A DNA stretch of 33,305 bases from the NCBI GenBank assembly GCA_903838055.1, contig CAILWV010000050.1, positions 1 to 33,305 of the forward strand, written 5' to 3'. The notes beneath the pieces are model-generated. The model was given only the letters and a program-made list of their open reading frames with translations. It was not told the DNA's origin and made no database searches. Origin of the DNA: an uncultured Bacteroidota bacterium. GTDB lineage: Bacteria > Bacteroidota > Bacteroidia > Flavobacteriales > Flavobacteriaceae. Made by a program: the position numbers and the translations under genes. This document shows, piece by piece, positions 13,594-23,000 of the stretch. Within the stretch, counting starts at the first letter, position 1. Each line of letters starts with the position of its first letter.

Positions 13594-15168
13594 TCACTTT
13601 TTCAATACTGCTTTTATCATTGTATCGCCATTCAGTAGGATTTGATAATATTGGTTTTCACCAAATAATTGACGTGCAAATTCCGCAGAAATGTAGCGAT
13701 TTACTAGATTGGTGTTTTTATTTAGGTTGATGTCAATACCTTCTTTCAATAAATATTTTTCAAATTGTTTTATATAAAAAGTGTCGTTTTGCATTTTGCT
13801 TTCAAATTGACCCATATTTAAGCCTTTAAAGCCTTTCGGATTTCGGTCTAATTGTTCAAAAACAAAGTGTCCTACGATTCCTGTTTGCAAAATATAATCT
13901 AAACTTTCATTTCCTTGAGTAACTTCTAAAGGCACAAAAACATCCGGAACTATTCCGCCGCCGCCGTAAACAGTTCTTCCTTTTTTTGTTTTGAATTTTA
14001 AAGAATCTGCAATTTTTATTTTATCTTTTTCATATAATTCGCCGCTTTCAAATCGATTTTCAGACTCTTTATAGTAGGCCTCACTGGCTCCTTTATCATA
14101 ATGTTTTTGAATAGATCGGCCACTTGGAGTATAATAACGGGCAATTGTTAATCGAACTGCAGAGCCATCGTCAAAGTCCATTTCACGTTGTACCAATCCC
14201 TTTCCAAATGATCTTCTTCCATAAATTGTACCTCGATCATTATCTTGAATAGCTCCAGCTAAAATTTCACTAGCCGATGCCGAATTTTCGTTTATTAATA
14301 CAGAAACACGACCCGATTCGAAATCACCATTTTCAGAAGCAAATGTTTTTTCAATTTTACCTTTTTTATTTTTAGTAAAAACAATAAGTTCTTTGTCTTT
14401 TAATAATTCATCGGCAACTTCTGCAGCCATTTCCATAAAACCTCCTCCATTTTCACGCAAATCAATAACTAACGAGTTGATGCCGCTTTTCTTTAATCTA
14501 AGTAATGCAGTATGAAACTCTTGACCAGTAGTTTCAGCAAAACGATTGATTTTTATGTAGCCCGTAGTTTTATTTAGTAAGATGGCAATATCTACACTTT
14601 TTATTGAAACTACATCGCGTTTAACTTTTACTTTTAGTTTTTTGTTTTCTGATTTTCTATAAACTGTTAACGTAACTTCTGAATCTTTCTCGCCTTTTAA
14701 TTTGCTGAATAAGACTTCGTTTTTTAGGTTCTTTCCAAAAAGTTGAAAATTATCGGCATATAATATTCGATCCCCTTCTTTAATTCCTGCTTTTTCTGCC
14801 GGACCATTTGCAATGGGCTTAATAACGGCTATAGTATCTTTATAAGAATAAAAATTAACCCCAATCCCTACAAAATCTCCCCTCATACTTTCGGCTATTG
14901 AAGACTGCTCATTTGAAGGAACGTATACAGAATGAGGATCAAGATTAGCTAAAATATTAGTTACTGTTAAGTCTACAATGGAGTCTGTTTTTACATCGTC
15001 TACATATTCGTTATCAATAAAATCAAGTAATTTATTGATTTTAGTCTTATTGACTTTATTGCCAAAAGTAATTTCTGTAGTAGGATAATTTATGAATCCG
15101 CCAATTAGTATTCCTAAAGCAACGCAAGAGAAAAACAAAAGAGGCAAATAGGTTTTTTCAATTTTCAT
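13594..15168 (-). CDS. S41 family C-terminal processing peptidase (CtpA/Prc type)
   Basis: 524-residue periplasmic serine protease anchored by an N-terminal hydrophobic segment (8-27). An N-terminal helical region (40-95) leads to a PDZ domain (about 98-180, starting GDFVGIGVNF) and the protease core. The catalytic Ser/Lys dyad is visible: S298 in NSASASEIL and K323 in FGKGLVQ, with the same 25-residue spacing as in E. coli Prc. The C-terminal extension (about 400-524) is typical of Bacteroidota members. It probably trims or degrades periplasmic proteins from their C-termini. The dCMP deaminase gene lies 4 bases upstream, so the two are likely co-transcribed. Confidence 0.94.
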   Translation of the reverse strand: MKIEKTYLPLLFFSCVALGILIGGFINYPTTEITFGNKVNKTKINKLLDFIDNEYVDDVKTDSIVDLTVTNILANLDPHSVYVPSNEQSSIAESMRGDFVGIGVNFYSYKDTIAVIKPIANGPAEKAGIKEGDRILYADNFQLFGKNLKNEVLFSKLKGEKDSEVTLTVYRKSENKKLKVKVKRDVVSIKSVDIAILLNKTTGYIKINRFAETTGQEFHTALLRLKKSGINSLVIDLRENGGGFMEMAAEVADELLKDKELIVFTKNKKGKIEKTFASENGDFESGRVSVLINENSASASEILAGAIQDNDRGTIYGRRSFGKGLVQREMDFDDGSAVRLTIARYYTPSGRSIQKHYDKGASEAYYKESENRFESGELYEKDKIKIADSLKFKTKKGRTVYGGGGIVPDVFVPLEVTQGNESLDYILQTGIVGHFVFEQLDRNPKGFKGLNMGQFESKMQNDTFYIKQFEKYLLKEGIDINLNKNTNLVNRYISAEFARQLFGENQYYQILLNGDTMIKAVLKK

Positions 15169-15172
15169 AATC

Positions 15173-15604
15173 TTATTCTAAATCTTCAATCTGTGCAACT
15201 TCAATTCCAGCTTTCACTAAAAAATCAATTCCAGATGTGTCCCGATATCCATTTTTATAAACTACTCGTTTTATTCCCGATTGGTGAATTAGCTTGCTGC
15301 ACTCTTTGCATGGTGAAAGCGTGATGTAAAGTGTTGCATTATCACAGGTTTGAGTGGAACGGGCAACTTTTAATATAGCATTTGCTTCGGCATGAAGAAC
15401 ATACCATTGTGTTAATCCTGCTTCATCTTCACAACAATTTTCAAAGCCCGAAGGAGTACCATTGTAACCATCAGAAATTATCATTTTGTCGCGAACTATT
15501 ATTGCACCCACCTGCTTGCGTTTGCAGTAGGAAAGTTTGCTCCATTCTGCTGCTATTCTCAAATAAGCTTTATCGTATTTATTTTGTTTTTTATCTTTCA
15601 TCAT
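15173..15604 (-). CDS. dCMP deaminase (ComEB-type cytidine/deoxycytidylate deaminase)
   Basis: 143-residue zinc enzyme expected to convert dCMP to dUMP for thymidylate synthesis. The active site is complete: HAEAN (H71 zinc ligand, E73 proton shuttle) and PCKEC (C99, C102 zinc ligands). The GYNGTPSGFENC loop (46-57) is typical of dCMP rather than cytosine or tRNA deaminases. The protein begins with two adjacent methionines; either can start it. It is the first gene of a two-gene minus-strand unit with the S41 protease. A TATATTTG -7-like box (minus strand, 15653-15660) lies about 50 bases upstream. Confidence 0.94.
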   Translation of the reverse strand: MMKDKKQNKYDKAYLRIAAEWSKLSYCKRKQVGAIIVRDKMIISDGYNGTPSGFENCCEDEAGLTQWYVLHAEANAILKVARSTQTCDNATLYITLSPCKECSKLIHQSGIKRVVYKNGYRDTSGIDFLVKAGIEVAQIEDLE

Positions 15605-15685
15605 TATAGCCGCTTGGGCACTTAGGCGTAAAGTTTAAATTGTTGTGGTTTACAAATATAACTAGTGATTTGTTCTAAATAAAAA

Positions 15686-16282
15686 TTATTTCTTCCAAAT
15701 CGGATTTTCTAAAATTAATGGCACTAGGACTCCAAGCACAAAACTGGACATAATCAAGATAAAATCGCGTTTATTAAATCGAAATAAAGTTTGTGAGATA
15801 AAAGCCAGTATTAAAACTAGAATAACAACAATTATTTGAGCGCCTTCAATACCAATTGCAAATTCTAATAAAGGCAAAAGTTTGTCTGTTGGCTTTCCTG
15901 GTAATAAAGAGTTGAAATAATTAGAAAATCCTAATCCATGAAGGATTCCAAAGAAAACAGTTACAACTGCAATAAAGGTAATTGTATTGTTTTTAGAAGA
16001 TTTTCCAACCAATATAATATTATAAAATGCGGTTATTAATATAGTAGCTAAAATTAGTAATTCTACCCAACTGTCTAAAACTTTTACAATATTAAAAACC
16101 GAAAGTAATAAGGAAATAGTATGTCCTAGAGTAAAACTCGAAATCAAAATAATAATTCGTTTCCAATCTTTAGCAACATAGGGTACTGCTAAGGCAACTA
16201 GAAAAAGTAAATGGTCATAAGCATGAAAGTTTAATACATGCGTAAGTCCTGTTTTTAAAAAAATTAAAAATTCGTCCATCAA
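15686..16282 (-). CDS. HupE/UreJ family membrane protein
   Basis: 198-residue inner-membrane protein with about six hydrophobic segments. Conserved histidine/acid positions occur early (LNFHAYDHLLFLVAL, with H20, D23 and H24), then FTLGHTISLLLS (H54) and LHGLGFSNYF. HupE/UreJ proteins are implicated in nickel or cobalt uptake in other bacteria, but no hydrogenase or urease gene is in this window. The metal role is therefore only a family-level suggestion, and many Bacteroidota homologues stand alone. The protein starts with two methionines. Confidence 0.85.
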   Translation of the reverse strand: MMDEFLIFLKTGLTHVLNFHAYDHLLFLVALAVPYVAKDWKRIIILISSFTLGHTISLLLSVFNIVKVLDSWVELLILATILITAFYNIILVGKSSKNNTITFIAVVTVFFGILHGLGFSNYFNSLLPGKPTDKLLPLLEFAIGIEGAQIIVVILVLILAFISQTLFRFNKRDFILIMSSFVLGVLVPLILENPIWKK

Positions 16283-16342
16283 TACTAATTATTAAACTTA
16301 TTGTAATTGTAAACTTACGAATTATTTCGAATTTTCATAAAA

Positions 16343-16382
16343 AAAACACCTCCAAATTATATCAAAATTTTGGAGGTGTTTT
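16343..16382 (-). terminator. Terminator of the fructose-bisphosphatase gene
   Basis: A perfect 14-base inverted repeat AAAACACCTCCAAA (16343-16356) / TTTGGAGGTGTTTT (16369-16382) follows the fbp stop on the minus strand, and the minus-strand transcript continues into a T-run. It separates fbp from the downstream hupE-like gene. Confidence 0.9.
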
Positions 16383-16398
16383 ATAAATCTGTGTTTTA

Positions 16399-17406
16399 TT
16401 ATTTGAATTCACTCATAAATTCTTCTGCTTTTTCTACCATATTATAACTTCCGCAGAAAAAAGGAACTCTTTGGTGCAACTCAGTTGGCTCGATTTCCAT
16501 AATTCTATTATATCCATCACTAGCTTTTCCTCCTGCTTGTTCTGTAATAAAAGCCATTGGATTGCATTCATACAATAATCTTAATTTTCCGTTAGGCGCT
16601 TTAGAACTTGTAGGATAAATATAAATTCCGCCTTTAATCATGTTTCTATGAATATCCGATACCAAACTTCCAATATATCTAGAGGTATATGGACGATCTC
16701 CTTCTTCTAACTGACAATATTTTAAATAATTCTTTACCCCTTGCGGAAAATGAACATAATTTCCTTCATTAATTGAATAAATAGTACCATCCTTAGAAAA
16801 TTGCATATTAGGATGTGAAAGATAAAAAGTTCCAATTGCTGGATTTAAAGTAAATCCGTTCACGCCATGACCTGTAGTATAAACCAACATCGTAGAGGTA
16901 CCATAGATAACATAACCTGCGGCAACTTGATTGATCCCCTTTTGTAAAAAATCCTCTGATGTTACAGGAGTTCCTATAGGAGAAACCCTTCTAAATACCG
17001 AAAAAATAGTACCTACAGAAACATTTACATCTATATTAGAAGACCCATCTAAAGGATCCATTAAAACAACATATTTATTATTGTGGCTAGCGTCATTTCC
17101 TGCAACGGTAATAAAATCATCATTTTCTTCAGATGCAATGCCGCAAACAATTTCTCTATTAATTAATGTTTGAATAAAAACTTCATTGGCATAAACGTCT
17201 AATTTTTGTTGGTCTTCGCCTTGAATATTTTGTTCTCCAGCAGCACCAATAATGTCTACTAATCCAGCTTTATTCACTTTGTAATTTACTACTTTAGCTG
17301 CCAGACGAATGGAGTTGATGATCCTTGATAATTCTCCTGAAGAATACTGAAATGCATTCTGATTTTCAATAATAAATTCACCTAAAGTTGTATTTTTATT
17401 CTCCAT
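16399..17406 (-). CDS. fbp: Class I fructose-1,6-bisphosphatase
   Basis: Gluconeogenic enzyme that hydrolyses fructose 1,6-bisphosphate to fructose 6-phosphate (335 aa, full length). Metal and substrate motifs are clear: the EEND segment, [21 protein letters not shown] (the class I D-P-L-D-G-S-S core), [21 protein letters not shown] and the [21 protein letters not shown]-terminal signature. It is transcribed singly, with a terminator downstream and a TAAATTTG -7-like box at 17431-17438 (minus strand). AMP inhibition is common in the class but cannot be judged here. Confidence 0.97.
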   Translation of the reverse strand: MENKNTTLGEFIIENQNAFQYSSGELSRIINSIRLAAKVVNYKVNKAGLVDIIGAAGEQNIQGEDQQKLDVYANEVFIQTLINREIVCGIASEENDDFITVAGNDASHNNKYVVLMDPLDGSSNIDVNVSVGTIFSVFRRVSPIGTPVTSEDFLQKGINQVAAGYVIYGTSTMLVYTTGHGVNGFTLNPAIGTFYLSHPNMQFSKDGTIYSINEGNYVHFPQGVKNYLKYCQLEEGDRPYTSRYIGSLVSDIHRNMIKGGIYIYPTSSKAPNGKLRLLYECNPMAFITEQAGGKASDGYNRIMEIEPTELHQRVPFFCGSYNMVEKAEEFMSEFK

Positions 17407-17504
17407 TTCAAATAAGTTGTAGTTAGACTACAAATTTAACTTTTTTTTCTAATTAATACGTTAGAAAATCGAGGTGTATGAAAAGTATTTATGAATTCTA
17501 ACTA

Positions 17505-17534
17505 TTGGCATTTGGGATTTGTTTTTTACATTTA
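17505..17534 (+). promoter_or_regulatory. Promoter of the GNAT acetyltransferase gene
   Basis: TTG (17505-17507), a 19-base spacer and TACATTTA (17527-17534), one mismatch from TAnnTTTG. The -7 box ends 29 bases before the preferred ATG (17564). This argues against an upstream in-frame start at 17519, which would lie inside the promoter. Confidence 0.62.
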
Positions 17535-17563
17535 CACTCAATTTAATAGAGCAGATTAAACAT

Positions 17564-18064
17564 ATGATAATACGAAAAGGAATTTCTAGTGATATGCCAT
17601 CTGTTTTAGCATTAATAAAAGAGTTAGCTGTCTTTGAAAAAGAACCCGATGCCGTTGAAGTAACTGTAGACGATTTAATCAGAGATGGATTTTCAGAAAA
17701 CCCTTTATTTTATTGTTTTGTTGCGGAAGAAGTTATAGAATCTAGTTTAGAAAATTATTCGAAACAAATCATTGGAATAGCTTTATACTATTACCGTTAT
17801 TCTACTTGGAAAGGAAAAACTATACATCTAGAAGATTTGATAGTTAGAGAAGATAAACGAGGAAATGGAGTAGGAATGGCGCTTTATGGAGAAGTAATTC
17901 GACAAGGAAAGCTAGATAACGTGCGAAGAATAGAATGGGCAGTTCTAGATTGGAATACCCCTGCAATTAATTTTTATAAAAAAACAGGTGCAAATGTATT
18001 AACCGATTGGCATTTGGTTCAAATGGATGAAAATGGAATTAAGGCTTTTTTAAATTCAAATTGA
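17564..18064 (+). CDS. GNAT family N-acetyltransferase (diamine-acetyltransferase-like)
   Basis: 166-residue cytosolic acetyl-CoA-dependent acetyltransferase. The fold starts at IIRKGISSDMPSVLALIKELAVFE. The acetyl-CoA binding motif is in LEDLIVREDKRGNGVGMALYGEVI, and the later part WAVLDWNTPAINFYKKTGA is typical of the spermidine/spermine or thialysine acetyltransferase branch. The actual acceptor is unknown. The ATG at 17564 was chosen because the fold begins there and a promoter lies just upstream. Downstream, 74 bases separate it from the aspartate kinase gene, which has its own -7-like box. Confidence 0.9.
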   Translation: MIIRKGISSDMPSVLALIKELAVFEKEPDAVEVTVDDLIRDGFSENPLFYCFVAEEVIESSLENYSKQIIGIALYYYRYSTWKGKTIHLEDLIVREDKRGNGVGMALYGEVIRQGKLDNVRRIEWAVLDWNTPAINFYKKTGANVLTDWHLVQMDENGIKAFLNSN

Positions 18065-18138
18065 TAGCATTAAATTGTTTTTTAATAGCTTTGAAATAAT
18101 ATTAAATTTGTTGTTTAATTATTGGAATTTTTAAGAAT

Positions 18139-19392
18139 ATGAGAATTTTTAAATTTGGAGGAGCCTCTGTAAAAGATGCTGATGGAATAAAAAATGTTTT
18201 GGATGTTTTGCAAAAAGTAGGTCATGAGGATTTACTAGTTGTAATTTCTGCTATGGGAAAAACTACCAATGCTTTAGAAGTTGTAATAAAAAACTACTTC
18301 GAAAAATCAAGTGCTTTTCACGCATCGCTTCAAGAAGTTAGAAAATACCATAACCAAATTTTATTAGATTTGTTTGAAGATGAAGAACACGATGTTTTTT
18401 TTACTGTAAATAGTCATTTTGCCGATTTAGAGTATTTTTTACGAAGTAACAAATCACCTAATTATAATTTTGTTTACGACCAGGTAATAAGTTTTGGAGA
18501 AATTGTTTCAACATCTATTGTCAGTCATTATTTTAATGAAAAAGGATTGAAAAATAATTGGGTTGATGTTAGAAATTTCATTAAAACCGATACAAATTAT
18601 CGTGATGCTGAGGTAAATTGGGAAAAAACTCAAAAATTAATTTCTAAAGGAATTAAGAAAAAATCATTAAATATTACCCAAGGATTCTTAGGTTCTGATG
18701 AAAATAATTTCACTACAACTTTAGGACGAGAAGGGTCTGATTATACCGCTGCTATCTTTGCTTACTGCCTTAGTGCAGAAAGTGTTACGATATGGAAAGA
18801 CGTTCCTGGAGTGATGAATGCGGATCCAAGGTATTTTGAAAATGCTGTTTTGTTAAACCAAATTTCCTATCGCGAAGCAATTGAATTAGCTTTTTACGGA
18901 GCATCGGTTATACATCCAAAAACTTTACAGCCATTACAAAAAAAGGAAATTCCTCTATTTGTAAAATCTTTTATTAATCCATTACTTCCCGGCACAAGCG
19001 TTTCTAAAGGAGAAGATTTAGAACCTAAAACCTCTTGTTTTATTGTAAAGAAAAACCAATTATTGATTTCTTTGTCTTCAATTGATTTTTCTTTTATTAT
19101 GGAAGAAAATATTAGCGAGATTTTTGCCTTATTTCATCAATACAAAATTAAAGTAAGCTTAATTCAAAACTCTGCTATAAGCTTCTCTGTTTGTATGGAA
19201 GATAAATTTGGTAATTTTAATGATTTGAAAGCTATACTTGCTAAAAAATTCAAAGTTTCCTACAATGAAAATGTATCGCTTTATACCATTAGACATTTTA
19301 CTAAAGAGGCATCCGAAATGGTAGAGAAAGATAAAGTAGTTCTCCTTAAACAAATTTCAAGAGAAACTATGCAGGTGGTTACTAAGGAATAA
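18139..19392 (+). CDS. Aspartate kinase (monofunctional)
   Basis: Phosphorylates L-aspartate, the first step toward lysine/diaminopimelate, threonine and methionine. The 417 residues comprise an amino-acid kinase domain with KFGGASVKDA at the N-terminus, the nucleotide/substrate segment TTLGREGSDYTAAIFAY and WKDVPGVMNADPR. A C-terminal ACT-type regulatory region follows from about residue 310 (LLISLSSIDFSFIMEENISEIFALF). No homoserine dehydrogenase or DAP decarboxylase domain is fused. Feedback control by an end product is likely from the ACT region, but the ligand cannot be read. A TAAATTTG -7-like box (18103-18110) is present without a good -33 element. Confidence 0.95.
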   Translation: MRIFKFGGASVKDADGIKNVLDVLQKVGHEDLLVVISAMGKTTNALEVVIKNYFEKSSAFHASLQEVRKYHNQILLDLFEDEEHDVFFTVNSHFADLEYFLRSNKSPNYNFVYDQVISFGEIVSTSIVSHYFNEKGLKNNWVDVRNFIKTDTNYRDAEVNWEKTQKLISKGIKKKSLNITQGFLGSDENNFTTTLGREGSDYTAAIFAYCLSAESVTIWKDVPGVMNADPRYFENAVLLNQISYREAIELAFYGASVIHPKTLQPLQKKEIPLFVKSFINPLLPGTSVSKGEDLEPKTSCFIVKKNQLLISLSSIDFSFIMEENISEIFALFHQYKIKVSLIQNSAISFSVCMEDKFGNFNDLKAILAKKFKVSYNENVSLYTIRHFTKEASEMVEKDKVVLLKQISRETMQVVTKE

Positions 19393-19441
19393 ATTTTTTA
19401 TTAGTATAATAAAATATCGTATATTTATAAAAAAGCTACAA

Positions 19442-19651
19442 ATGAAAATCAAGGAATCAAATAATTTTTCAAATGCCGAAAAGATAGCTCTTGCAAATCA
19501 ATTATTGGAAAGTGATTCTAAAAAAGATACGACAATTTCCGAGGAAATACAAAAAGAATTGGAAAATAGACTTCAATTACTTGAAGAAGGAAAAACAGAA
19601 TATTATACTTGGGATGAAGTGAAAAATCATTTGGTTAAAATTAGAGATTGA
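19442..19651 (+). CDS. Antitoxin-like small protein of a type II toxin-antitoxin pair
   Basis: 69 residues, acidic and largely helical. The order is an N-terminal segment (SNAEKIALANQLLES), an acidic linker and a C-terminal YYTWDEVKNHLVKIRD segment, as in small addiction-module antitoxins that pair with ParE/RelE toxins and wrap around them with the C-terminus. The downstream toxin gene overlaps by four bases (TTGA). The N-terminus shows no classical ribbon-helix-helix motif I can name with certainty, so the DNA-binding role is inferred from the pairing. A TATATTTA -7-like box lies just upstream (19420-19427). Confidence 0.8.
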   Translation: MKIKESNNFSNAEKIALANQLLESDSKKDTTISEEIQKELENRLQLLEEGKTEYYTWDEVKNHLVKIRD

Positions 19652-19947
19652 ATTCTATTCAGTTTACTAAAGAAGCACTTTTCGACATAGAAGATATCAT
19701 TTATTGGTATGAAGATCAAAGAAAAGGTTTCTCTTATGATTTTGAACTTTGCCTTGAAGTTGGAATTTTCGAAATTCAAAGAATACCTTTAGGATATCAA
19801 AAGAGATATAAAAATGTAATGATTAAATTTATTAATCGCTTTCCTTATGGAATACACTACATTATTCAAGAAAATGTCATTTCAACAATAGGTGTTTTTC
19901 ATACTTCACGCTCTCCAAAAAATTGGAAAAACAGAAAAAATCTTTAA
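19648..19947 (+). CDS. ParE/RelE-superfamily toxin-like protein
   Basis: 99 residues with the RelE/ParE fold pattern: N-terminal strand IQFTKEALFDIEDIIYWYEDQRKG, helices, then the strand series KRYKNVMIKFINRFPYGIHYIIQENVISTIGVFHTSRSPKNW. The F.YGIHY and GVFHTSR-P segments are typical of the family. ParE members poison gyrase and RelE members cleave mRNA on the ribosome; this sequence looks closer to ParE, but the target is not proven. Translation probably starts at a TTG overlapping the antitoxin stop (TTGA, 19648-19651). Both genes look intact. Confidence 0.86.
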   Translation: MNSIQFTKEALFDIEDIIYWYEDQRKGFSYDFELCLEVGIFEIQRIPLGYQKRYKNVMIKFINRFPYGIHYIIQENVISTIGVFHTSRSPKNWKNRKNL

Positions 19948-20010
19948 TTCTATCGAATAGAAATTTCAAATTATAAATACTACTTTTGACATTTATGAGT
20001 TATCTTATTT

Positions 20011-23000
20011 ATGTCAAAAAATAGTTTTTTATGGATTTTACTTTTCTGTATTTCGGGCGTTTTCGCTCAGGAAATAGAAACGCCTTACAAAAACAAAAAA
20101 ATTGCATTCTCAAGAGATACAATTGCCATAGACAAGGTAAGTATCAACCAATCTTTTTTTAAAATAGTAGATAAAAATGGCAGTACAGTTGATACTTCTT
20201 TTTATAAAATGGATTTCCAAAAGGGGAAACTTATTTTTAAAAAGAATTATGTTACCCAAGACTCGCTATCCATTAGATATTTAAAATTTCCAGAATTTCT
20301 TACCAAAACCTATTCTATTTATGATGATGCTAGAGTAATTTCTAACGAAGCTGGAAATCTTTATGCGTTAAAAAGGGAGGATATTAAACCCTTTAAGCCT
20401 TTTGACGGATTGAACACTTCCGGCAGCATCACTCGCGGTATTACGGTTGGAAACAATCAAAATTCTACTCTTAATTCCAATCTCGATTTGCAAATAACAG
20501 GCCGTATTTCTGATAAAGTTTCAATTAGAGCCTCCATTCAAGATACAAATATTCCTTTGCAAAGTGGTGGCTATTCGCAGAAATTAGATGAATTTGACCA
20601 GATATTTATCGAATTGTTTTCAGATAAATGGAACATTCGTGCTGGAGATTTATTTCTAGAAAATAGACAATCGAAGTTTTTGAATTTTAATAAAAAAGTA
20701 CAAGGTTTATCCACCCATTTCACTCTTGGAACTCCTGAAAACAAAACAGAAATTTTTGCTTCAGCTGCATTGGTGAGAGGTCAATATGCAAAAAGTAGTT
20801 TCACGGGAAAAGAAGGAAATCAAGGGCCTTATAAGTTAAAAGGTAACAATGGCGAATTGTATGTGTTGGTTATTTCTGGATCGGAAAGGGTTTATGTAAA
20901 TGGGATTCTACTAAAACGAGGAGAAAACAACGATTATGTAATAGATTACAATGCAGGTGAAATTAAATTTACTTCCCTATTTCCTATAACTTCCGAAATG
21001 CGAATTGTAGTTGAATACCAATATTCCGAAAGAAATTATACCCGTTTTGTAACGTATACTGGCGCAACTCACGAAGAAGAAAAATGGAGTGTTGGAGGAT
21101 TTTTATACTCTGAAAACGATGTTAAAAATCAACCTTTACAACAAAATCTAACCACAGATCAGGTAAACATATTGAAAAATGCTGGAGACGACCCTTCCTT
21201 AATGGTAGCTCCATCTGCTTATTTGGATAGTTATTCGGAAAATAAAATACTGTATAAAAAAATAAATTTAGGCGGTGTAGATGTCTTCCAATATTCTAAT
21301 GTTTCAACGGATGTTTTATTCAATGTAAAATTTACTTTGGTAGGTAACAATTTAGGAAATTATATATTGACTAATAGCGCAACTGTAGGAAAAATATATG
21401 AATATATAGCGCCAATTGGAGGAATTCCGCAGGGAAATTATGAGCCCATTACCAAATTAGTAGCGCCAACTAAACTACAAATTGCTACTTTTTTAGGAAA
21501 ATTCAATCCATCAGAAAAAACTAGTTTTGATTTTGAATTGGGAGTTAGTAATAATGATTTGAATTTATTTTCTAATCTTGACGATTCCAACAATAAAGGA
21601 ATTGCATCTAAATTTAATGTTAAACAACGCTTGTATTCAGGAAAATTTAAGGTAGATGCCTTTGCAAATTATCAATTGATACAGAGTAATTTCAAAACTA
21701 TTGAGCGCCTGTTTACCATAGAATTCAATAGAGATTGGAATATTAGTACACTATTTGGAAATCAAAGTTTGTTAGTTTCAGGATTGAATTTTGATTTTAA
21801 AGAAAAGGGAACTATTAAATACCAGATAGAAAAACTTGATTTTACAGATAGTTTTTCGGGAACTCGGCATGTAATTCAGGCGAATATCAAACAGAATAAT
21901 TTTATTTTATCTGAAAAAGGAAGTTACTTAAAAAGTACCGGTGCAATTTCTAATTCTTCTTTTGCAAGAAATCAAACTTTGGCAAAATACCATTTGAAGA
22001 AAAATTGGATTGGCGGAAGTTTTAGAGCGGAAGACAACCAAGAAAAATTAGTTGCAACCAATAATTTTAGTTTACTAAGTCAAAAATATTCTGAGATAGG
22101 AAGTTTTATTGGTAGAGGCGATAGTTTGAAGGTTTTTGCCGAAGTTGGTTATTTGCATCGCAACAATGATAGCGTGCAAAACGGATTCTTGAAAAGAGTT
22201 AACTCTTCGAATTCCTATTATATAAAGTCAAAATTAATTCAAACTCAAAAGACCAATCTGTCCGCGTTTGTAAATTATAGAAGATTAACTTTTTCTGACC
22301 AAACAAAACCAACAGAGCCCTCGTTGAACTCAAGAATTTTGTATTCTGATAATTTTTATAATCAAATTATTCAAGTTACATCGGCCTATGAAACCCTTTC
22401 TGGGACAATAGCGCAACAGGAATTTACTTATTTACAAGTTAATCCTGGGCAGGGAGTTTACATGTGGAATGATTATAATGGTAATGGAATTCAGGAATTA
22501 CAAGAGTTTGAAGTGGCACCATTTCCTGATCAAGCAAAATATATAAGGGTGTTTTTGCCAAATCAAATATTTGTAAAAACGCATCAAAATAAATTTTCGC
22601 AATCTATAACTTTATCGCCATCACAGTGGATGAATGCAATAGGGTTTCAAAAACTTCTTTCTCATTTTTATAACCAAACTTCCTTTTCGATGGATCGGAA
22701 AGTCCTCAGAAATTCAGATAATTTCAACTTAAATCCGTTTTCAACTAGTTTAGAAAATTTATTGGGATTGAATACCATTTTCAGAAACAGTTTGTTTTTC
22801 AATCGAGGAAAACAAGACAATTCTGTTACCTATACTTTTTTAAATAGTCATGTAAAAAGTTTGCTTTCTATAGGGTCTCAAGAAAATTCATCACAGTCTA
22901 ACCAATTACAATATGCACATTTGTATAAAAAAAGTTGGCTGTTTAATTTAGATACGTCATTATCAAAAGCAACAAGTATTTCAGATAATTATGCTTCTAG

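Noticed and set aside
15605..15635. GC-richer segment upstream of the dCMP deaminase gene with GCC/GGC ends
   Set aside because: The possible pairing is only three bases at the ends with mismatches inside; not enough for a regulatory element.
15686..16282. HupE/UreJ gene as a sign of hydrogenase or urease locus
   Set aside because: No hydrogenase, urease or accessory genes are present; neighbours are central metabolism and a protease.
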